DNA of 64,000 nucleotides, taken from contig JADJRG010000013.1 in assembly GCA_016712315.1 (NCBI GenBank), positions 2,516,001-2,580,000 of the forward strand, read 5' to 3'. The DNA is from Nannocystis sp. (lineage in GTDB: Bacteria; Myxococcota_A; Polyangia; Nannocystales; Nannocystaceae). Every line of letters starts with the position of its first letter. Positions within the stretch are counted from its first letter, which is position 1. The position numbers and the translations under genes are program-made. The notes below the pieces were generated by a model. That model saw only the letters and a program-made list of their open reading frames with translations, searched no databases and was not told where the DNA came from. This document shows, in pieces, positions 60,699-64,000 of this stretch.

Positions 60699-62132
60699 AT
60701 GTCAGGCCGCCCCGCGCTCGAGAGCCCCCTGGTGACCCGCTACGCGACCGCGGCGATGGTCGAGAATTTTTCGGATCGCCGCCGCGCGCTCCTTTGGCGC
60801 GACCTGTGGATCGCGCTGGCGCGGTCGCAGCGGGCGCTGGGGCTGCCGATCTCGGCGGAGCAGATCGCCGATCTCGAGCGCGCGCGCGGGTCGATCGAGC
60901 TCGCGCGGGTCGCCGAGCTCGAGGCCGAGCTGCGCCATGACGTGATGGCCCACGTGCACCACTACGGCGAGCTGGCTGGGCCGGCGGCGGCGAAGATCAT
61001 CCACGCCGGCGCGACGAGCTGCTACGTCACCGATAACGCCGAGCTGGTGATGATCCGCGACGGCCTCGAGCTCCTGATGGACCGCCTCTACACCGCGCTG
61101 GTCCAGCTCGCGCGCTTCGCCGAGGCGCACCGTGAGCGGCCGACGCTCGCGTACACGCACCTGCAGCCGGCGCAGCTGACGACGGTGGGCAAGCGCGCGT
61201 GCCTGTGGGCGCAGGACCTGGCGCTCGACCTCGAGACGATCGAGGCGCTGCGCGAGCGCCTGCCCTTCCGCGGGGTGAAGGGCACGACCGGCACGCAGGC
61301 GTCCTTCCTGCAGCTCTTCGACGGCGATCACGCGCGCGTGCGGGCGCTCGAGCGAGCGGTGGCGGAGGCGATGGGGTTCTCGCAGGTGATCGCGGTGAGC
61401 GGGCAGACGTACACCCGCAAGGTCGATACGTGGGTGGTCAGCGCGCTCGCGGACATCTGCGGATCGGCGGCGAAGATGGCCTCGGATCTGAGGATCTTGG
61501 CGAACAAGCGGGAGATCGACGAGCCCTTTGAGGCCACCCAGGTCGGCTCGAGCGCGATGGCGTACAAGCGCAACCCGATGCGCTGCGAGCGGATCTGCGG
61601 GCTCGCTCGCTTCGTCCACTCGCTCGCGTCGAGCCCGCGCGAGACCCACGCGAACCAGTGGTTCGAGCGCACCCTCGATGACAGCGCGAACCGCCGCTTG
61701 GTCATCACCGAGGCGTTCTTGGCGACCGACGCGATCCTCAACCTGGTCGTCGACGTGAGCTCCGGCTTGGTCGTGCACCCGCCGCTGATCGAGCGCAACA
61801 TGGCCGATGAGCTGCCGTTCATGGCGACAGAGGACGTGATCATGCGGGGCACGCGGGCGGGGGAGAGCCGGCAGGCGCTCCATGAGGCGGTGCGTGTGCA
61901 CGGCCTCGCGGCGGCGGCGCAGCTCAAGATGGCGGCCCCGAACGACTTGATCGCGCGTATGGCCGCTGACCCGTTGCTCGCGCCCCACGTCGCCCCGGGG
62001 CCGATCGACGCGCGCCGCTATGTCGGCCGCGCCCCCGAGCAGGTGCGCGAATTCCTGGGGGAGCGCCTCGCGCCGCTGCTCGCGCGTCATCAGGGCCGTG
62101 AGGGGCGCTTCACCGCGAAGGTCCGCGTCTGA
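60699..62132 (+). CDS. purB: Adenylosuccinate lyase
   Basis: A 477-residue enzyme of purine synthesis: splits adenylosuccinate to AMP and fumarate, and SAICAR to AICAR. Family signature GSSAMAYKRNP (about residue 285), with TYTHLQPAQ-like AYTHLQPAQLTTVGKR (catalytic His), SCYVTDNAELVMIRDG, and VSGQTYTRKVD. The length and these segments match the longer PurB group shared with eukaryotes. A TACCCT box at 60685-60690 precedes the ATG closely. Cytoplasmic homotetramer. Confidence 0.95.
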   Translation: MSGRPALESPLVTRYATAAMVENFSDRRRALLWRDLWIALARSQRALGLPISAEQIADLERARGSIELARVAELEAELRHDVMAHVHHYGELAGPAAAKIIHAGATSCYVTDNAELVMIRDGLELLMDRLYTALVQLARFAEAHRERPTLAYTHLQPAQLTTVGKRACLWAQDLALDLETIEALRERLPFRGVKGTTGTQASFLQLFDGDHARVRALERAVAEAMGFSQVIAVSGQTYTRKVDTWVVSALADICGSAAKMASDLRILANKREIDEPFEATQVGSSAMAYKRNPMRCERICGLARFVHSLASSPRETHANQWFERTLDDSANRRLVITEAFLATDAILNLVVDVSSGLVVHPPLIERNMADELPFMATEDVIMRGTRAGESRQALHEAVRVHGLAAAAQLKMAAPNDLIARMAADPLLAPHVAPGPIDARRYVGRAPEQVREFLGERLAPLLARHQGREGRFTAKVRV

Positions 62133-62166
62133 GCCCAGGCGCGCGCGGGCTCGGATTTCGGCTAGG

Positions 62167-62505
62167 ATGAGGCCACCCACCTCGCAAGTGAGCCTGTCGA
62201 TGTGCACTCTGGCCAGTGAATGCGCCCTGGCGGCGCACAACCCCCCCCAAGAACCCCCCCGCTCGCCGCGCCTGAGCGCGGGCGACGAGCCGCCCTTGGA
62301 CGACGACTTCAGCGATGAAGACGACGACGAGGAGGACCTCGACGACGATGACGATGACTTCGACTTGGAGGACGAGGATGAGGAGCTCGAGGAGCTCGAG
62401 GAGGATGACGACGACGATGAAGATGATCTCGAGGACGACTTCGACGACGAAGACCTCGAGGAGGACGAGGACGAGGACGAAGCCGAGCCTGAGCCCGTGG
62501 CCTAG
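62167..62505 (+). CDS. Hyperacidic Asp/Glu-rich protein
   Basis: A 112-residue protein (101 if started at the ATG 62200). After about 45 ordinary residues (CTLASECALAAHNPP...) the remaining part is almost entirely Asp and Glu with spaced Leu and Phe, ending in EAEPEPVA. No signal or membrane segment. It may be disordered, a DNA or nucleic-acid mimic, or a metal/cation-binding chaperone; this cannot be decided. It lies between purB and the ECF sigma factor gene. Confidence 0.6.
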   Translation: MRPPTSQVSLSMCTLASECALAAHNPPQEPPRSPRLSAGDEPPLDDDFSDEDDDEEDLDDDDDDFDLEDEDEELEELEEDDDDDEDDLEDDFDDEDLEEDEDEDEAEPEPVA

Positions 62506-62575
62506 GGGGTCGCTCGGATTCGAGCGGCGTGGCGGTCGGGAATAGGATGCGAGCGGTCGGGGTTGCGGAGCGACG

Positions 62576-63181
62576 ATGAACCCATCCGCGCGCTTGGCGT
62601 TTGAGGAGAGCGCCTTACCCCACCTGGATAGCCTCTATCGGGTCGCCCGACGCCTCTGCGGCGACCCGAGCGAGGCCGAGGACCTGGTCCAGGACGCGCT
62701 GGTCCGCGCATACCGCTTCTGGGGGGGCTTTGAGCCGGGCACCAACGTGCGCGCGTGGTTGTTCACGATCCTGCGCAATACCTTCTATTCGGAGCTGCGG
62801 CGGCGAGTCCGGGCGCGCGCGCACGTGTCGGAGCTCTCGAACCTGGGCGAGCCCCACGGCTACACCGGCGCGGCGCCGCAGGAGCTGCCGAGCCCGGAGA
62901 GCGCGGTGGAGAGCAAGGCCTCGGCGGACCGCGTGCATCAAGCGCTCGCGGAGATCCCCGAAGACTACCGCCTCGCGGTGGTGCTCGCGGACATGGAAGG
63001 TTTCTCCTACAAAGAGATCGCCGAGGTCGTCGGTTGCCCGATCGGCACGGTGATGAGCCGTCTCTACCGCGGACGCCGGCAGCTCCACGAGCGGCTCAAG
63101 GCGTCGTCGGCCTCGCCGCCGGCTCCCGCCGCCGAGGCGCCCGTGTCGCTCGACGCCTACCGCAAGCGAGGCCACGGATGA
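62576..63181 (+). CDS. ECF-type RNA polymerase sigma factor
   Basis: A 201-residue sigma factor. Region 2: LDSLYRVARRLCGDPSEAEDLVQDALVRAYRFW, then RAWLFTILRNTF. Region 4: EIPEDYRLAVVLADMEGFSYKEIAEVVGCPIGTVMSRLYRGRRQL, with the helix-turn-helix SYKEIAEVV...GTVMSRL. The tail (DAYRKRGHG) is short. Typical of the large ECF groups. It ends in an ATGA overlap with the next gene, an anti-sigma-like membrane protein. Confidence 0.94.
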   Translation: MNPSARLAFEESALPHLDSLYRVARRLCGDPSEAEDLVQDALVRAYRFWGGFEPGTNVRAWLFTILRNTFYSELRRRVRARAHVSELSNLGEPHGYTGAAPQELPSPESAVESKASADRVHQALAEIPEDYRLAVVLADMEGFSYKEIAEVVGCPIGTVMSRLYRGRRQLHERLKASSASPPAPAAEAPVSLDAYRKRGHG

Positions 63182-64000
63182 CCCAGCGCTCGCACCAAGA
63201 GGCCCCCTCCGACAGCCTCGTCGCGCTGCTTCAGCCCTACATCGACGGTGAGCTCGATGAGGCGATGAGCGCCGCGGCGCTGGCTCGGCTCGACGCCGAC
63301 CCCGAGCTGCGTCTGATCGTCGAGGAGCAGCGCGCCGCCCGAAGCGCGCTCAGAGCAGCGCCCCGCGAGTCAGCGCCCGCGGGGCTGCGGGCCCGCCTCC
63401 TGCTCGACCTCGACGCCGTCGATCACGAGCGGGCCGTCGTCGCGGCGCCGACGCGCTCAGGTTGGCCGCGCGCGCGCGCGCTGCTCCGCGGCGCCGTGGT
63501 GATGATGCCAGCGGCGGCGGCGGCGGCGCTGCTCTTCGTGGCGCTACGCGCTGGTGCTCCGGCGCTTGAGGCCGACGCGCCGGCGCCGTCGCTGGCGGCC
63601 GTGGATCCCGCGACCGACGACGCAGCGGACAGAGCCTCGCCGGTGTTGCCGCCGCTGGACGGGGCGCCGCGCGTGCTCGGGGCGGCGCCCGGGGCGGCGC
63701 CGACGGGGGTCACGTTGGTCGGCCTCGGCGACGCGGCGGCTCCTTCGGAGGTGGAGGCGATCGAGTACGAGCTCGGCGGCGGCCGGATCCTCGAGCTCCG
63801 TCGGCCAGCGCTTCGCGCCTCGCGTGAAGGAGACGAGATCCGCTACCGTGGCGATCTGTACCAGCTCCGCCGTGACCCTCGCGGTCGCGCTGTGGTGGTC
63901 TTCATCGATGGCGTCGTTGAGCGTACGTTGGTGGTCGCGGCGCTCGACCCGCGGCAGATCGCCCCGGGGAGCGAGCAGCGGCTGCTCCTCGAGCTCGGGC
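63178..64000 (+). CDS. Anti-sigma-factor-like membrane protein, 3' end cut by window
   Basis: The frame is open to the window edge (274 codons). Residues 1-95 are cytoplasmic: LLQPYIDGELDEAMSAAALARLDADPELRLIVEEQRAAR resembles the anti-sigma domain (YIDGEL...) but lacks the Cys residues of the zinc anti-sigma type. One membrane segment (about 105-125, VVMMPAAAAAALLFVAL) follows, then a periplasmic Pro/Ala linker and an alpha/beta domain. Start overlaps the sigma factor stop codon (ATGA), so it is translationally coupled to it. C-terminus missing. Confidence 0.82.
   Translation, partial: MTQRSHQEAPSDSLVALLQPYIDGELDEAMSAAALARLDADPELRLIVEEQRAARSALRAAPRESAPAGLRARLLLDLDAVDHERAVVAAPTRSGWPRARALLRGAVVMMPAAAAAALLFVALRAGAPALEADAPAPSLAAVDPATDDAADRASPVLPPLDGAPRVLGAAPGAAPTGVTLVGLGDAAAPSEVEAIEYELGGGRILELRRPALRASREGDEIRYRGDLYQLRRDPRGRAVVVFIDGVVERTLVVAALDPRQIAPGSEQRLLLELG

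Overview
The window is very GC-rich DNA with coding on both strands, short intergenic gaps and no insertion sequences, phage genes or CRISPR array. The gene content points to a myxobacterium (Myxococcota), most like the Nannocystis/Enhygromyxa side. The signs are Ser/Thr kinases fused to TPR or TolB-like domains, many lipoproteins with Thr/Ser-rich linkers and CGDG...CDDG cysteine repeats, MopE-like metal-binding repeats with a choice-of-anchor-L domain, ECF sigma/anti-sigma pairs, a PilZ protein and a bacterial eRF1-like protein. The species assignment is inference. No stretch above about 300 bases lacks a gene or RNA.

Layout. 1-9.8 kb: cut-off lipoprotein, GAPDH, FAD-linked oxidase with an A-type Fe-S carrier, two lipoproteins, tRNA-Leu(UAG), a glutaredoxin-NifU fusion, and a desaturase/hydrolase pair. 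9.8-18.7 kb: small lipoprotein, Tat-exported spermidine-synthase-like protein, outer-membrane barrel, baeRF protein, GAF histidine kinase, ubiE, DUF2786 protein and a sulfatase-fold protein. 18.7-26 kb: kinase-TPR protein, two convergent paralogous exported proteins (one in an operon with an ECF sigma factor), CocE-type peptidase. 26-33 kb: Cys-repeat lipoprotein, K+ channel, radical SAM/SPASM enzyme beside a zinc-ribbon/proline-rich protein carrying three KYG[A/G]P motifs, and a second kinase. 33-43.8 kb: Tat-exported EutB-EutC fusion, three Cys-rich surface proteins, and a three-gene envelope operon. 43.8-51.4 kb: hutI-hutU, thioesterase, two membrane glycosyltransferases, PDZ protein. 51.5-64 kb: SGNH hydrolase, LysM-MepA endopeptidase, small unknowns, RNase G, PilZ, a pterin gene pair (PTPS-like plus PTR1/FolM-like), J-domain protein, tandem methyltransferases, purB, a hyperacidic protein, and an ECF sigma factor with its cut-off anti-sigma partner.

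How it works together. Most genes are housekeeping (gap, ubiE, purB, rng, hut, Fe-S assembly) interleaved with envelope and signalling genes. The strongest candidate for an undescribed system is the radical SAM/SPASM enzyme with its KYG-repeat neighbour (28587-30462), which looks like a maturase and a membrane-anchored peptide substrate. Next are the exported ethanolamine ammonia-lyase fusion and the sigma factor/paralogous sensor cluster at 21.8-23.9 kb. At DNA level, several genes have a likely -10 box so close to the start codon that transcripts would be leaderless or nearly so. A short TGTC...GACA hairpin recurs both between and inside genes. Calls rest on reading the sequence and on family knowledge; no database search was run.
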